Below, piece after piece: positions 9,175-17,503 of a stretch of DNA of 51,008 nt. This DNA is from UKL13-3 sp964392775. Its GTDB lineage: Bacteria > Bacteroidota > Bacteroidia > UKL13-3. How positions within the stretch are numbered: the first letter of the stretch is position 1; each line of letters begins with the position of its first letter. The position numbers and the translations under genes were made by a program. The stretch is taken from contig CAYMRD010000018.1 of the NCBI GenBank assembly GCA_964392775.1, forward strand, positions 1-51,008, given 5' to 3'. The notes beneath the pieces were generated by a model that worked only from the letters and a program-made list of their open reading frames with translations, was not told the origin of the DNA and did no database searches.

Positions 9175-10077
9175 TTGAAAACAGTAGCTCAACATAATGA
9201 CCACGTAATTGTAGCCTCGGCCTTTCGTCAGAAAGTGCAGGACTACCAGCAGTTGATTAAAACCCGGCTGACCGCTTTGGTGGTGTTCTCGGCTGCCATT
9301 ACGTATTTAACCGCTGCCAAGGGTGCTGTGAATGGATTCGACCTCGCCATCCTGAGCATCGGAGGATTTTTAGTGGTGGGCGCGGCCAATGGGTTGAACC
9401 AGATTATTGAGCGCAACTACGATATTCTGATGATTCGCACGGCTAACCGTCCGGTGGCTACCAACCGCATGAGTATTACCGAAGCGGCTATTGCCAGCAC
9501 ACTGATGGGTATTGTGGGTGTTGCATTAATGGCACTCTACCTTAATCAGTTAACAGGATTATTGGCCTTCGCATCGTTGATTTCTTACGCTTTTATCTAT
9601 ACTCCCCTCAAACGTATTTCTCCTGTTTCGGTATTTGTAGGTGCCTTTCCGGGTGCATTGCCCGTATTGATTGGCTGGACAGCTTTCAGTGGACATATCA
9701 CAACAGAAGCTTTAATTTTATTTGGTGTTCAGTTCATCTGGCAGTTCCCTCACTTCTGGAGCATTGCATGGATTCTGGACGAAGACTATAAACGTGCAGG
9801 ATTTAAGATGTTGCCTTCTTATGGTAAAGACCGTAAGACTGCTTTGCAAAATTTGGCCTTCGCGTTATTGCTCATCCCTGTTGGTTTCCTCCCTACTCAG
9901 GAAGGATTTACCGGAATCATCTCAGGAGTTGTAGCGATTGGTGCAGGACTGGTGATGACCTATTTCGCCTTCCGCCTGTACAAAACACTTGATAACAAAG
10001 ATGCCAAACGTTTGATGTTTGCCTCTTTCCTGTATTTGCCATTGGTTCAACTAGCCTATTTGTTCGATAAAATTTAA
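9175..10077 (+). CDS. ctaB: Protoheme IX farnesyltransferase (heme O synthase)
   Basis: A 300-residue UbiA-type prenyltransferase that adds a farnesyl group to heme B, giving heme O, the substrate of the upstream CtaA. The two aspartate motifs are visible: NQIIERNYDILMIRTANRP (from about residue 79) and DEDYKRAGFKMLPSYG (about 202-217), with about nine membrane helices. The start is TTG. The nearby ATG at 9162 is out of frame and no in-frame ATG occurs before the first prenyltransferase motif, so a rare start codon is required. Confidence 0.94.
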   Translation: MKTVAQHNDHVIVASAFRQKVQDYQQLIKTRLTALVVFSAAITYLTAAKGAVNGFDLAILSIGGFLVVGAANGLNQIIERNYDILMIRTANRPVATNRMSITEAAIASTLMGIVGVALMALYLNQLTGLLAFASLISYAFIYTPLKRISPVSVFVGAFPGALPVLIGWTAFSGHITTEALILFGVQFIWQFPHFWSIAWILDEDYKRAGFKMLPSYGKDRKTALQNLAFALLLIPVGFLPTQEGFTGIISGVVAIGAGLVMTYFAFRLYKTLDNKDAKRLMFASFLYLPLVQLAYLFDKI

Positions 10078-10082
10078 GCGTT

Positions 10083-10658
10083 ATGATGACACAAACCATG
10101 AAAAACGAAAACGAACAATACGCCATCAACCCAAGCAAATTTGTGGTATGGTTGATGATTGTAGCCAGCCTGATGTTGTTTGCCGCGTTTACCAGCGCGT
10201 ATATTGTACGCAGGGGCGAAGGCAACTGGCTTATTTTTGAACTGCCGCAACTGTTTACCTATAGCACCATCGTTATTATCATCAGTTCTGTTACCATGCA
10301 ATGGGCTTACCTGTCTGCTAAAAACGACAACCTTGCCCGACTGAAACTGGCTCTGGGAATTACCTTTGGTTTGGGGTTGACCTTTGGTTTGATGCAATGG
10401 TTTGCCTGGAAAGAACTGGTAGCCAACAATATTCACTTTGTAGGCAATCCATCAGAATCTTTTATTTATGTGATTTCGGGTGTCCATTTGTTTCACATGC
10501 TGGGCGGACTGATTTTTCTGCTGGTGGTTATTGGCAAAACTTTTCAGTTCAACGTACATAAAAAAAACCTATTAAGTATAAATTTGTGCACCACGTACTG
10601 GCACTTTCTGGGCCTTGTATGGGTGTATCTCTTCTTCTTTTTCACACTGAACAGATAA
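10083..10658 (+). CDS. Heme-copper oxidase subunit III (first copy)
   Basis: A 191-residue subunit III homologue with five transmembrane helices. It has the family pattern GVHLFHMLGG (about residues 136-145) and a C-terminal YWHFLGLVWVYLFFF helix. Subunit III stabilises subunit I and its proton uptake. It begins six bases after ctaB and is followed after 9 bases by a second, longer subunit III gene; the two share the C-terminal WHF..LVWV signature and are probably both incorporated, as tandem copies recur in Bacteroidota oxidase loci. Confidence 0.92.
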   Translation: MMTQTMKNENEQYAINPSKFVVWLMIVASLMLFAAFTSAYIVRRGEGNWLIFELPQLFTYSTIVIIISSVTMQWAYLSAKNDNLARLKLALGITFGLGLTFGLMQWFAWKELVANNIHFVGNPSESFIYVISGVHLFHMLGGLIFLLVVIGKTFQFNVHKKNLLSINLCTTYWHFLGLVWVYLFFFFTLNR

Positions 10659-10667
10659 TTATCAAAT

Positions 10668-11423
10668 ATGTCACACACTACTGCATTAACTACTGAAAAA
10701 AAGAGCATTTGGGGCGGAGGTCGCTCACCATTCGGCATTAGCTATGGAAAACTGATGATGTGGATTTTCCTTCTATCGGATGCGTTCACCTTCTCATCAT
10801 TGCTGGTATCTTACGGATTTGTTCGCCACACCTACCCTTCACCGGCAGCCAATGAGATTGTGAAGCCAATGCAACACCTTGAAGAAGGATTTGTAGAGCA
10901 AATGCAACATGTGGGTTATTTTACAACCGAAAAATGGCCTTTGCCGGAGTTGGTATTTAACCACTTCCCTTTTATTCATGGAATGCACCTGCCGTTGTTT
11001 TTCGTAAGTTTAATGACCTTTGTGCTCATCTTTAGTTCGGTTACAATGGTACTGGCAGTAGAAGCCGGACACCGAATGGCCAAACAGGAAGTAGCTAAAT
11101 ATATGTTCCTCACCATCCTCGGAGGATTGGCGTTTTTGGGCTGTCAGGCCTGGGAGTGGACACAGTTCATCACCGAAGGTGCAACCCTGAGCCATAATCC
11201 ATTCGGACCAATGGCGTTTGCGGCCCTGTTCTTTATCGTTACCGGGTTCCACGGATTCCACGTATTCTCAGGAGTGGTAATCAATGTGGTGATTTACTTA
11301 AACGTACTGAACGGTACCTACGAAAAACGCGGTCACTACGAAATGGTTGAAAAAGTTGGATTGTACTGGCACTTTGTAGACCTTGTGTGGGTATTCGTAT
11401 TTACTTTCTTCTACCTGATCTAA
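10668..11423 (+). CDS. Heme-copper oxidase subunit III (second copy)
   Basis: A 251-residue subunit III paralogue with five or more transmembrane helices and conserved segments FHGFHVFSGVVIN and YWHFVDLVWVFVFTFFYLI. It differs from the preceding copy by a periplasmic insertion of about 50 residues after the first helix (around residues 50-95). The two tandem subunits probably play non-identical roles in one oxidase; the sequence does not show which is essential. Confidence 0.93.
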   Translation: MSHTTALTTEKKSIWGGGRSPFGISYGKLMMWIFLLSDAFTFSSLLVSYGFVRHTYPSPAANEIVKPMQHLEEGFVEQMQHVGYFTTEKWPLPELVFNHFPFIHGMHLPLFFVSLMTFVLIFSSVTMVLAVEAGHRMAKQEVAKYMFLTILGGLAFLGCQAWEWTQFITEGATLSHNPFGPMAFAALFFIVTGFHGFHVFSGVVINVVIYLNVLNGTYEKRGHYEMVEKVGLYWHFVDLVWVFVFTFFYLI

Positions 11424-11433
11424 TTTAGGACTC

Positions 11434-11490
11434 TGGTTATATGGCTTTATGGTTTTACGTAAAGCCTTAAAGCCACAACACCATAAAACC
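11434..11490. repeat. Hairpin repeat before the subunit IV gene
   Basis: An outer arm GGTTATATGG pairs with CCATAAAACC, and an inner GGCTTTA / TAAAGCC pair is nested inside. It is a relative of the hairpin between coxA and ctaA, sharing the words ATGGTTTT and AAAGCCACAA. Both lie in gaps of the same operon. Confidence 0.55.
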
Positions 11491-11526
11491 AATTAACATT
11501 ATTAACCCGTAATAAATAATATCATC

Positions 11527-11853
11527 ATGGAACATACAGAACAACACATGGAACATACAGATACTCCTAAAGATATGAAAAGTAAAATCTGGAGAACCTT
11601 CTGGATTTTGACAGCCCTTACCATTGTGGATATCGCATTGTACTTTATGCTACTCGATAACCATTCAATGGCTAAAAACATCCTGTTCATTGCATTGGGT
11701 GTGATTAAAGCGTATTATATCGTTGGAATTTTCATGCACATGAAGTTTGAGCACAAATGGCTGGGCAATCTCATCATCTATCCGATGATATTTGTTGTCT
11801 TTCTGGTTGCACTCATGATCATTGAAAGCAATTACACTTCACTTATTCGCTAA
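11527..11853 (+). CDS. Cytochrome c oxidase subunit IV (prokaryotic COX4 type)
   Basis: A 108-residue membrane protein with three predicted helices after a hydrophilic 25-residue N-terminus rich in His, Glu and Met (HTEQHMEHTD). The KAYYIVGIFMHMKFE segment is characteristic of bacterial COX4/CyoD-like small subunits, which help assemble the CuB site. It follows the two subunit III genes, as expected for this locus. Confidence 0.9.
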   Translation: MEHTEQHMEHTDTPKDMKSKIWRTFWILTALTIVDIALYFMLLDNHSMAKNILFIALGVIKAYYIVGIFMHMKFEHKWLGNLIIYPMIFVVFLVALMIIESNYTSLIR

Positions 11854-11901
11854 TTTTAGGAATCAACAGGCTCCTGTAGCCAGTTGATTTGCGCATACAT
11901 C

Positions 11902-12564
11902 ATGAAAAGCAAAAAATCGTTTTTTCTGGCATTGGGACTCATCGTAGTCCCAATTCTTATTTATTGGGTACTGAGTTTAGGCACCCATACTTTTAAAGGT
12001 TTGCCTTATTATGGCGAAAAATATGTACCCGAAGGTTCAACCGACACGGTGTATTATACAGTTCCCGATGTTCAGCTCATATCCCAATTTGGAGAACCCG
12101 TGACACAGGCAACCATTGGCAACCGCATCTATATCGCCAATTTTTTCTTTGCCCGCTGCAAAGATGTTTGTCCGAAGATGAATGCCAAGGTGGAAACCAT
12201 TTATGCCAAATGCCAGGAGCTTGCCGCAAGCAAAGCGGAGTATGGTAATATTTTGTTCCTCTCCCACTCGGTTGACCCGGAGAACGACAGTGTACCGGTA
12301 TTGGCCATGTATGCCGAACGTTTTGGTGTGAAGAATAAAAACTGGTTATTCGTAACAGGCAGCAAAGACTCCATCTTTAAAGCCGGACGCGGGTATTTAT
12401 TGCCGGTATCAATCGAAGACAAAACCATTGACCACAGCCAGCAGTTATTGCTGATTGACCAAGACAAACATATCCGTGGTATCTACGATGGACTGGAAGA
12501 CCTTGACATCAAACGTCTGCGTGAGGACATTGATGTATTGCTGAATGAAAAATCTAAAAACTAA
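11902..12564 (+). CDS. SCO1/SenC/PrrC-family copper chaperone
   Basis: A 220-residue membrane-anchored thioredoxin-fold protein that delivers copper to the CuA site of subunit II. A single N-terminal helix (residues 7-25) anchors it. The copper ligands are Cys86 and Cys90 in CKDVC (the family motif is CxxxC) and a distal histidine in TIDHSQQ (about 178). I prefer the ATG over a TTG 18 bases upstream because the ATG places the basic residues directly before the anchor. It overlaps or abuts the next gene. Confidence 0.93.
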   Translation: MKSKKSFFLALGLIVVPILIYWVLSLGTHTFKGLPYYGEKYVPEGSTDTVYYTVPDVQLISQFGEPVTQATIGNRIYIANFFFARCKDVCPKMNAKVETIYAKCQELAASKAEYGNILFLSHSVDPENDSVPVLAMYAERFGVKNKNWLFVTGSKDSIFKAGRGYLLPVSIEDKTIDHSQQLLLIDQDKHIRGIYDGLEDLDIKRLREDIDVLLNEKSKN

Positions 12565-12565
12565 T

Positions 12566-13120
12566 ATGCAAAACAATCCGCAACCCGCAGCCAACGACCG
12601 TTTATATTTCCGCATTGTGATGGCCCTTTCGGTGGTGGTGTTTTTGGCCGTGGTGGTGCTTAACCGAAAGTGGCTTCCACGCCCTGATGTAATGCCTTCG
12701 TTTGTGACTGTATTGCCTGCATTGAATGGTTTTATCAATGCTACTTGCAGTGTGCTTTTGTTGGTTTCGCTGTATTTCATCAAACAAAAAAATATCGCGG
12801 CACACAAAACCACCAATATCATTACGTTTGGTTTATCGAGTGTATTTTTGGTTTCGTATGTGATGTACCACTACTTTGCCGATGAAACGATTTTTCCGCT
12901 GGATAATCCGCTTCGCCCGGTTTACCTGACGATTCTCATCAGCCATATTATTTTAGCTGCATTGGTACTTCCATTGGTATTATTATCGTTTTACCACGGC
13001 TTGCAAATGAATGTGGAACGTCATAAAAAGCTGGTGCGTTTCACCTACCCCATCTGGCTGTATGTAACAGTAACCGGAGTGGTGGTGTATTTGATGATAT
13101 CGCCATATTATAGTTTTTAA
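12566..13120 (+). CDS. DUF420 membrane protein
   Basis: A protein of about 184 residues with five transmembrane helices and the DUF420 (YozB-like) hallmarks: conserved histidines in MYHYFAD, ISHIILA, FYHGL and ERHKKL. The family is found beside cytochrome oxidase assembly genes and is suspected of heme or copper handling, but its biochemical role is not established. I take the ATG two bases after the SCO stop; an upstream in-frame ATG would overlap the SCO gene by about 20 bases. Confidence 0.88.
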   Translation: MQNNPQPAANDRLYFRIVMALSVVVFLAVVVLNRKWLPRPDVMPSFVTVLPALNGFINATCSVLLLVSLYFIKQKNIAAHKTTNIITFGLSSVFLVSYVMYHYFADETIFPLDNPLRPVYLTILISHIILAALVLPLVLLSFYHGLQMNVERHKKLVRFTYPIWLYVTVTGVVVYLMISPYYSF

Positions 13121-13376
13121 GTTACGGGTTATTTATTGCGAGTTGCGTAAATTCATGCAGAGGTGCAAAGGAAAAGTCGCAATTCACCTACGCCAAGGCT
13201 TCGGTGAATGAAACGAAATAAAGAGTTCACACAGAGTAAAATGTCAACCTTATCAGGCTGTTCTTCCATATTAACAATTGTCAGGCTGAGTTTACCGAAG
13301 CCAACACAATTAACATCCCCAACAAACATTGAGCAATATCATACCCAAACCACAATTATAAGTCTACATTCGAATC
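13121..13376. other. Intergenic region with REP-like fragments
   Basis: No gene is visible. It contains a hairpin built from TTCACC...GGTGAA around GCCAAGGC (about 13179-13206), similar to a stretch near 30.11-30.13 kb. It also holds a minus-orientation copy (13279-13302) of the TGTCAGGCTGAG element described near 18.8 and 21.7 kb. Confidence 0.6.
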
Positions 13377-13616
13377 ATGAAAAAAGTTGCAGTCCTCCTT
13401 GTTTTTTTCGCCCTGTGCATCCTTGCTTCCGATGTATTGGCCCAATGTCCGATGTGTAAAACATCACTGGAAGAAGCCCGCAAAAACGGAAGTACCGTTG
13501 GCAGCAGCCTCAATAACGGAATCCTGTATTTATTAGCCATTCCTTATACCATCGCGATGGTTTTCGGGTATATTTACTGGCGCAATGCCAAGTTAAAAAA
13601 GAAAGCTTCACTGTAA
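13377..13616 (+). CDS. Small CPMC-motif membrane protein
   Basis: A 79-residue protein with a cleavable signal peptide (residues 1-22), a short periplasmic loop containing QCPMCKTS, and one C-terminal transmembrane helix (about 47-67). A CxxC motif just outside the membrane next to oxidase assembly genes suggests copper or thiol chemistry during oxidase biogenesis; that is inference from context. I know of no assigned name. It is followed 13 bases later by the DUF983 gene. Confidence 0.75.
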   Translation: MKKVAVLLVFFALCILASDVLAQCPMCKTSLEEARKNGSTVGSSLNNGILYLLAIPYTIAMVFGYIYWRNAKLKKKASL

Positions 13617-13629
13617 ATCCAACCTTACC

Positions 13630-14028
13630 ATGTGCGATACCTACACACCCAACAGAAACTTGGCCATGCTGCAAGGCAAATGCCCCCGTTGCCAAAGCGG
13701 AAAAATGTTTAAGCATAATGCTGTAAGTACAAAGTTTACCGAGATGTTTGACGACTGTCCGGTATGTAATGTACATTATGAAATTGAACCCGGATTTTTT
13801 TGGGGCGCCATGTATGTGAGTTATGCCATTACCGTTGGTATCATGTTGGTATTCGGTTTAGGAACCATGATCTTACTCAACGACCCCGACTTCTGGATTT
13901 ACATCGCCATCATTGTTCCGGCCTTTTTTATTGCCGCTCCATTCACCTATCGTTACTCCCGAATCTTGATGTTATATTGGTTCTCTCCTTTTCATTTCGA
14001 TGAAAAATTGGCGAAGAAAGCCAATTAA
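13630..14028 (+). CDS. DUF983 zinc-ribbon membrane protein
   Basis: A 132-residue DUF983 protein. The N-terminal cytoplasmic part carries two CxxC pairs (CPRC at about 18 and CPVC at about 43), forming a probable zinc ribbon, followed by two transmembrane helices (about 58-82 and 87-110). DUF983 genes often lie beside cytochrome oxidase genes, as here, but a molecular function has not been proven. It closes the oxidase locus. Confidence 0.88.
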   Translation: MCDTYTPNRNLAMLQGKCPRCQSGKMFKHNAVSTKFTEMFDDCPVCNVHYEIEPGFFWGAMYVSYAITVGIMLVFGLGTMILLNDPDFWIYIAIIVPAFFIAAPFTYRYSRILMLYWFSPFHFDEKLAKKAN

Positions 14029-14087
14029 TACTCCCGCTCTGTTCCCGCAGTGCACCCGTCTATTCTCAACATAGTTTCTTTTCCGTT

Positions 14088-14351
14088 TTAGGAATTGGCA
14101 GCTAACAGTTCATTCACCAGGGCCACATAACGGCTCATGGCTTCATCCCGGCTTAATCCTTTTTTAGTGGCCCATGCATTGTATTTTGCCTTGGCTATAA
14201 AATCAAACATGCCGGGTTCGTCTCCGTTTACATCCCCTACCGATGCTTGTTTATGCAACGAGTACAGGTTTAACAATACGTCATTTCCCGGACGTTCTTT
14301 TAACGTATGCACATCTTTGGATGCCTGTTCAAATTGTTCTTCGAGTGTCAT
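14088..14351 (-). CDS. Acyl-CoA-binding protein
   Basis: An 87-residue four-helix acyl-CoA-binding protein (ACBP). The family core is clear: LLNLYSLHKQASVGDVNGDEP (about 26-46) and AKYNAWATKKGLSRDEAMSRYV (about 54-75), with the tyrosine and lysine positions that contact the CoA moiety. It buffers cytosolic long-chain acyl-CoA. It lies near, but is not cotranscribed with, the beta-oxidation genes further downstream. Confidence 0.93.
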   Translation of the reverse strand: MTLEEQFEQASKDVHTLKERPGNDVLLNLYSLHKQASVGDVNGDEPGMFDFIAKAKYNAWATKKGLSRDEAMSRYVALVNELLAANS

Positions 14352-14389
14352 ATTGAATAGTTGATAGGTTGATAAAATGAATAGGTAAT

Positions 14390-14436
14390 AGAACCCCGAT
14401 TCTTTACACGCGAATTTATACTATTTATGGGGTTCT
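14390..14436. other. Hairpin upstream of the acyl-CoA-binding protein gene
   Basis: AGAACCCC pairs perfectly with GGGGTTCT across 31 bases, with an inner ATTC/GAAT pair. It lies about 40 bases upstream of the ACBP start codon, so it could be an operator or 5' leader structure; no family is recognised. Confidence 0.35.
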
Positions 14437-14537
14437 TTCTGTTTTTCAAAATCGAATGTGATTAGATAAAAAAAGCACCTAAAAGTTGTTTTATATTGAG
14501 GAGTTGCCACCAATGCACTGAATTACAGTAAAACTGT

Positions 14538-14545
14538 TACATTTG
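14538..14545 (+). promoter_or_regulatory. TAnnTTTG -7 element of the MNT/HEPN pair
   Basis: TACATTTG is a perfect match to the Bacteroidota -7 consensus and ends only six bases before the ATG. If used, transcription would start at or next to the start codon and give a leaderless mRNA. No convincing -33 TTG lies at the usual 17-23 base distance. Confidence 0.45.
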
Positions 14546-14551
14546 TATATC

Positions 14552-14854
14552 ATGACTTTGCTTACCGCCCATATTGACGAAATAAAAGAGATCTGCGCCT
14601 CTAATAAGGTTCGGACACTCTTTGCATTTGGATCAGTTACCAATGACAGATTTAAAGCAGACAGTGATGTCGATATGGTTGTGGATATTGCAGAAAACGA
14701 CCCACTTGCGTACTCAGACAGTTATTTCAACTTAAAAGAGCAACTCGAGACTATTTTTAATAGACATGTTGATCTTCTCGAACAAAAAGCAATCAGAAAC
14801 CCATTCTTAAAAAGGGAAATAGACCAAACCAAAATTCTTATCTATGGAACTTGA
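14552..14854 (+). CDS. MNT-type nucleotidyltransferase antitoxin
   Basis: A protein of about 100 residues with the minimal nucleotidyltransferase core: the FGS motif at 26-28 followed by the DVD pair (Asp39 and Asp41). Such proteins pair with HEPN toxins; studied examples neutralise the HEPN RNase by AMPylating it. I choose the ATG rather than a TTG nine bases upstream, which would overlap the probable promoter. The stop overlaps the next gene by 11 bases, supporting translational coupling. Which partner is toxic here is inferred from family knowledge. Confidence 0.9.
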   Translation: MTLLTAHIDEIKEICASNKVRTLFAFGSVTNDRFKADSDVDMVVDIAENDPLAYSDSYFNLKEQLETIFNRHVDLLEQKAIRNPFLKREIDQTKILIYGT

Positions 14855-15203
14855 AATCGCTTCCTGGCTTGCCGACATCAAGCAAGCAATAAACGAAATC
14901 AACGAATTTCTTCCGGACAAAAAAGACTTCTTCGAGTTTCAAAAAGACACAAAAACCAAACGTGCAATTGAACGTAATATAGAAATTATAGGTGAGGCCG
15001 TTAATAGAATACTGAAAGCAGATCCAAATTTCCCAATAACAAACGCTCGAAAAATTGTAGATACCCGCAATAGAATCAGTCATGGCTATGATAGTGTTTC
15101 GGAAGACATCATCTGGGCTATCGTGCTCAGGGAAATTCCTAACCTAGACCTAGAGGTAAGTCGACTTATTGACAGTCTCAGTGATTGCACTAGTGGTAGC
15201 TAG
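14844..15203 (+). CDS. HEPN-domain (DUF86) RNase-type toxin
   Basis: A 119-residue all-helical HEPN protein of the DUF86/HepT class. The catalytic R-x4-H motif is intact at Arg75-Asn76...His80 (RNRISH), preceded by the conserved VDTRN. HEPN toxins of this class cleave RNA and are held in check by the adjacent nucleotidyltransferase. The 11-base overlap with the upstream gene indicates one transcript. Both reading frames are intact, so the pair is probably functional. Confidence 0.92.
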   Translation: MELEIASWLADIKQAINEINEFLPDKKDFFEFQKDTKTKRAIERNIEIIGEAVNRILKADPNFPITNARKIVDTRNRISHGYDSVSEDIIWAIVLREIPNLDLEVSRLIDSLSDCTSGS

Positions 15204-15495
15204 TGCCGTTATCATTCTAACATTCAGCCTTTCGTTTTCAATTTTATTTTTATCTTCGGAAGATAAAGACGTCTCCATGGCACGGCACCATCGCAAGGCC
15301 CCAGAACGTTGAGGAGTTAGGTAAATGTGTTTTAGAATGTGATTTACTTAACCAACTTAATTACTTAGTCAACCAAAAGAAGAAAGATTAAAGACCACGA
15401 AGGAAATGCCCTGTGACCCGGCCTTCGTGCTCTTTCTTTTCTTAAATCTTCGTGGCCTTTGTGTACGTATTTTTATAACCCGCAATAATCAACTC
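15204..15495. repeat. Intergenic repeat with ACGAAGG-type inverted repeat
   Basis: No gene. About 15379-15478 is a large imperfect inverted repeat: AAAGACCACGAAGG on one side and CTTCGTGGCCTTTGTG on the other, around GGCCTTCGTG. Similar units occur near 21.57-21.67 kb and 30.13-30.19 kb, so it is a dispersed family. Confidence 0.65.
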
Positions 15496-17286
15496 CTAAA
15501 AACAGTATCGATTCGATTCAATCAGCACCTCCGCCACTTGCCTGCGGGCATCTTTAGTATTAAACGGTTCAGTTTTAGTAAAACGTTTTACACCCAGCAA
15601 CATCATGCGTTGTTCATCTCCATCAGCAAAAGCATTAATGGCTTCTTTTCCGTTTTTATGAATGCGGTCGGCTGCATCGGTGATAAATACACGCATCATG
15701 GCCAGTTGTGCTTTGCAGGCTTCTTCACCCCGTTGCTGCACCAGCTTTTCTACCCGCAACTGCAACGACTCTGCCAAATAGGTATCAATCACCATATCCG
15801 AAATATTCATCAAAATTTCCTGTTCCTTACCTAAGTCCATCATTAATTTTTGAGCGGCCCCACCGGCCACCAGCAAAATGGCTTTCTTAAACTGAGCAAT
15901 ATATTTTTTCTCTTTGCTGAACAAGGTTTCTTCCTCTTCGCCAAACTCCGGAATGCTCATCAGTTCCTGCATCACCTTCATAGCAGGCTCCATCAAATTG
16001 AGTTCACCTTTCATGGCGCGCTTCAATAACATATCAACGGTGAGCATGCGGTTGATTTCGTTGGTGCCTTCAAAAATACGGTTGATACGCGAGTCACGGT
16101 AAGCACGTTCCATCGGGGCATCGGCACTGTATCCCATTCCTCCGTAAACCTGCACGCCTTCATCTACGGTATAATCCAACACCTCACTTCCGTTTACTTT
16201 AAGGATGGCCGCTTCGGGTGCAAACTGCTCAACGCCTTTTAAGATGGCTTTTTCGTGCGACATTCCTCCTGCTTCATAATCGCTGATGGCATCTTCAATG
16301 TTTTGTGTAGCACGGTATAAAGCACTTTCACATGCATAAATACGAATGGCCTGTTCAGCCAGTTTGTATTTGATGGCTCCGTATTTGGCAATGGTACGGC
16401 CAAACTGCAAACGTTCGTTCGCATAATGAATGGTTTTGGTAGCTGTTTCCTTTGAGGCTCCCAATGCGGCAGCGCACAATTTAATGCGTCCCATATTGAG
16501 GATGTTCACTGCAATCTTAAATCCGTTACCACGTTCACTCAGCAGGTTTTCAACCGGCACTTTGCAATCGGTGAAAAACACCTGGCGTGTTGAACTGCCT
16601 TTGATGCCTAATTTATGTTCTTCGGGATTGAGCGTGATACCTCCAAAATTTTTCTCAACGATAAAGGCGCTCAGGTTTTCATCATTATCTATTTTGGCGA
16701 AAACGGTAAACACATCTGCAAAGCCTCCATTGGTGATCCACATTTTTTGTCCGTTGAGGATATAATGTTTCCCATCCTCCGACAATACCGCCTTGGTTTT
16801 GCCTGAGTTGGCATCACTTCCCGAACCCGGCTCTGTCAAACAGTAAGCGCCTTTCCACTCACCCGTGGCCAGCTTGGGAATGTATTTTTTCTTCTGCTCA
16901 TCCGTTCCATAATACAAAATAGGTTGTGTACCAATACCCGTATGAGCGGCAAACGCAACAGCAAATGAATGTCCGGCACCGAGCGTTTCGGTAGCCAGCA
17001 TGCCCGTCACAAAATCTTTTTCAAAACCTTCGTATTGCTCGGGCACATTCAATCCCAACAACCCCAAATTGGCCGCTTTGTTCATCAGCTCCACCATCAG
17101 TCCTTCTTCCTGCGCATCAATCCGGTCCAGAATGGGCCATACCTCGGTTGCCAAAAAATCGTGGCAACTTTGCGCAATCATACGTTGCTCTTCATTCCAC
17201 TCTTCAGGAATAAAAATATCATTCGCCAGGGTTTCTTTGATTAAGAACTCCCCTCCTTTTAATGCTTTGTTGGTTACGGTTTCCAT
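15496..17286 (-). CDS. Acyl-CoA dehydrogenase (long form)
   Basis: A 596-residue flavoprotein for the first step of beta-oxidation, oxidising acyl-CoA to trans-2-enoyl-CoA. The N-terminal, middle and C-terminal acyl-CoA dehydrogenase domains occupy about residues 30-430. Signatures are YCLTEPGSGSDA (about 147-158), ITNGGFADVFTVFA, and QVYGGMGYSADAPMERAYRDSRINRIFEGTNEI. A C-terminal extension of about 160 residues gives it the length of very-long-chain-type enzymes, suggesting long substrates. It is the last gene of the minus-strand fatty-acid locus; the thiolase gene lies 217 bases upstream. Confidence 0.95.
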   Translation of the reverse strand: METVTNKALKGGEFLIKETLANDIFIPEEWNEEQRMIAQSCHDFLATEVWPILDRIDAQEEGLMVELMNKAANLGLLGLNVPEQYEGFEKDFVTGMLATETLGAGHSFAVAFAAHTGIGTQPILYYGTDEQKKKYIPKLATGEWKGAYCLTEPGSGSDANSGKTKAVLSEDGKHYILNGQKMWITNGGFADVFTVFAKIDNDENLSAFIVEKNFGGITLNPEEHKLGIKGSSTRQVFFTDCKVPVENLLSERGNGFKIAVNILNMGRIKLCAAALGASKETATKTIHYANERLQFGRTIAKYGAIKYKLAEQAIRIYACESALYRATQNIEDAISDYEAGGMSHEKAILKGVEQFAPEAAILKVNGSEVLDYTVDEGVQVYGGMGYSADAPMERAYRDSRINRIFEGTNEINRMLTVDMLLKRAMKGELNLMEPAMKVMQELMSIPEFGEEEETLFSKEKKYIAQFKKAILLVAGGAAQKLMMDLGKEQEILMNISDMVIDTYLAESLQLRVEKLVQQRGEEACKAQLAMMRVFITDAADRIHKNGKEAINAFADGDEQRMMLLGVKRFTKTEPFNTKDARRQVAEVLIESNRYCF

Positions 17287-17503
17287 GGTATTGGTTACTT
17301 AGTTATTTGTTATTGGGTTATTGAATACTCTCCTGCAATTCAACATTCGTTATTCTACATTCATTATTATTTCCTCCTTGCCTACTGCCTACTTTCCTTT
17401 TGCCTACTTTTTTTAGTTCTCGATACAAACGCTCACCCGCATCCACCCCAATGTTCACTCGAACTGACTATTATTCATTACTAATTATTAATTATACATT
17501 TCC
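17287..17503. repeat. Gap with dispersed repeat (first copy)
   Basis: The gap between the thiolase and acyl-CoA dehydrogenase genes contains, at 17415-17468, a 54-base element starting AGTTCTCGATACAAACGCTC and ending CTCGAACTGAC. It is repeated almost exactly at 19060-19113. Its outer ends are loosely palindromic (AGTTCTCGA / TCGAACT). Confidence 0.7.
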
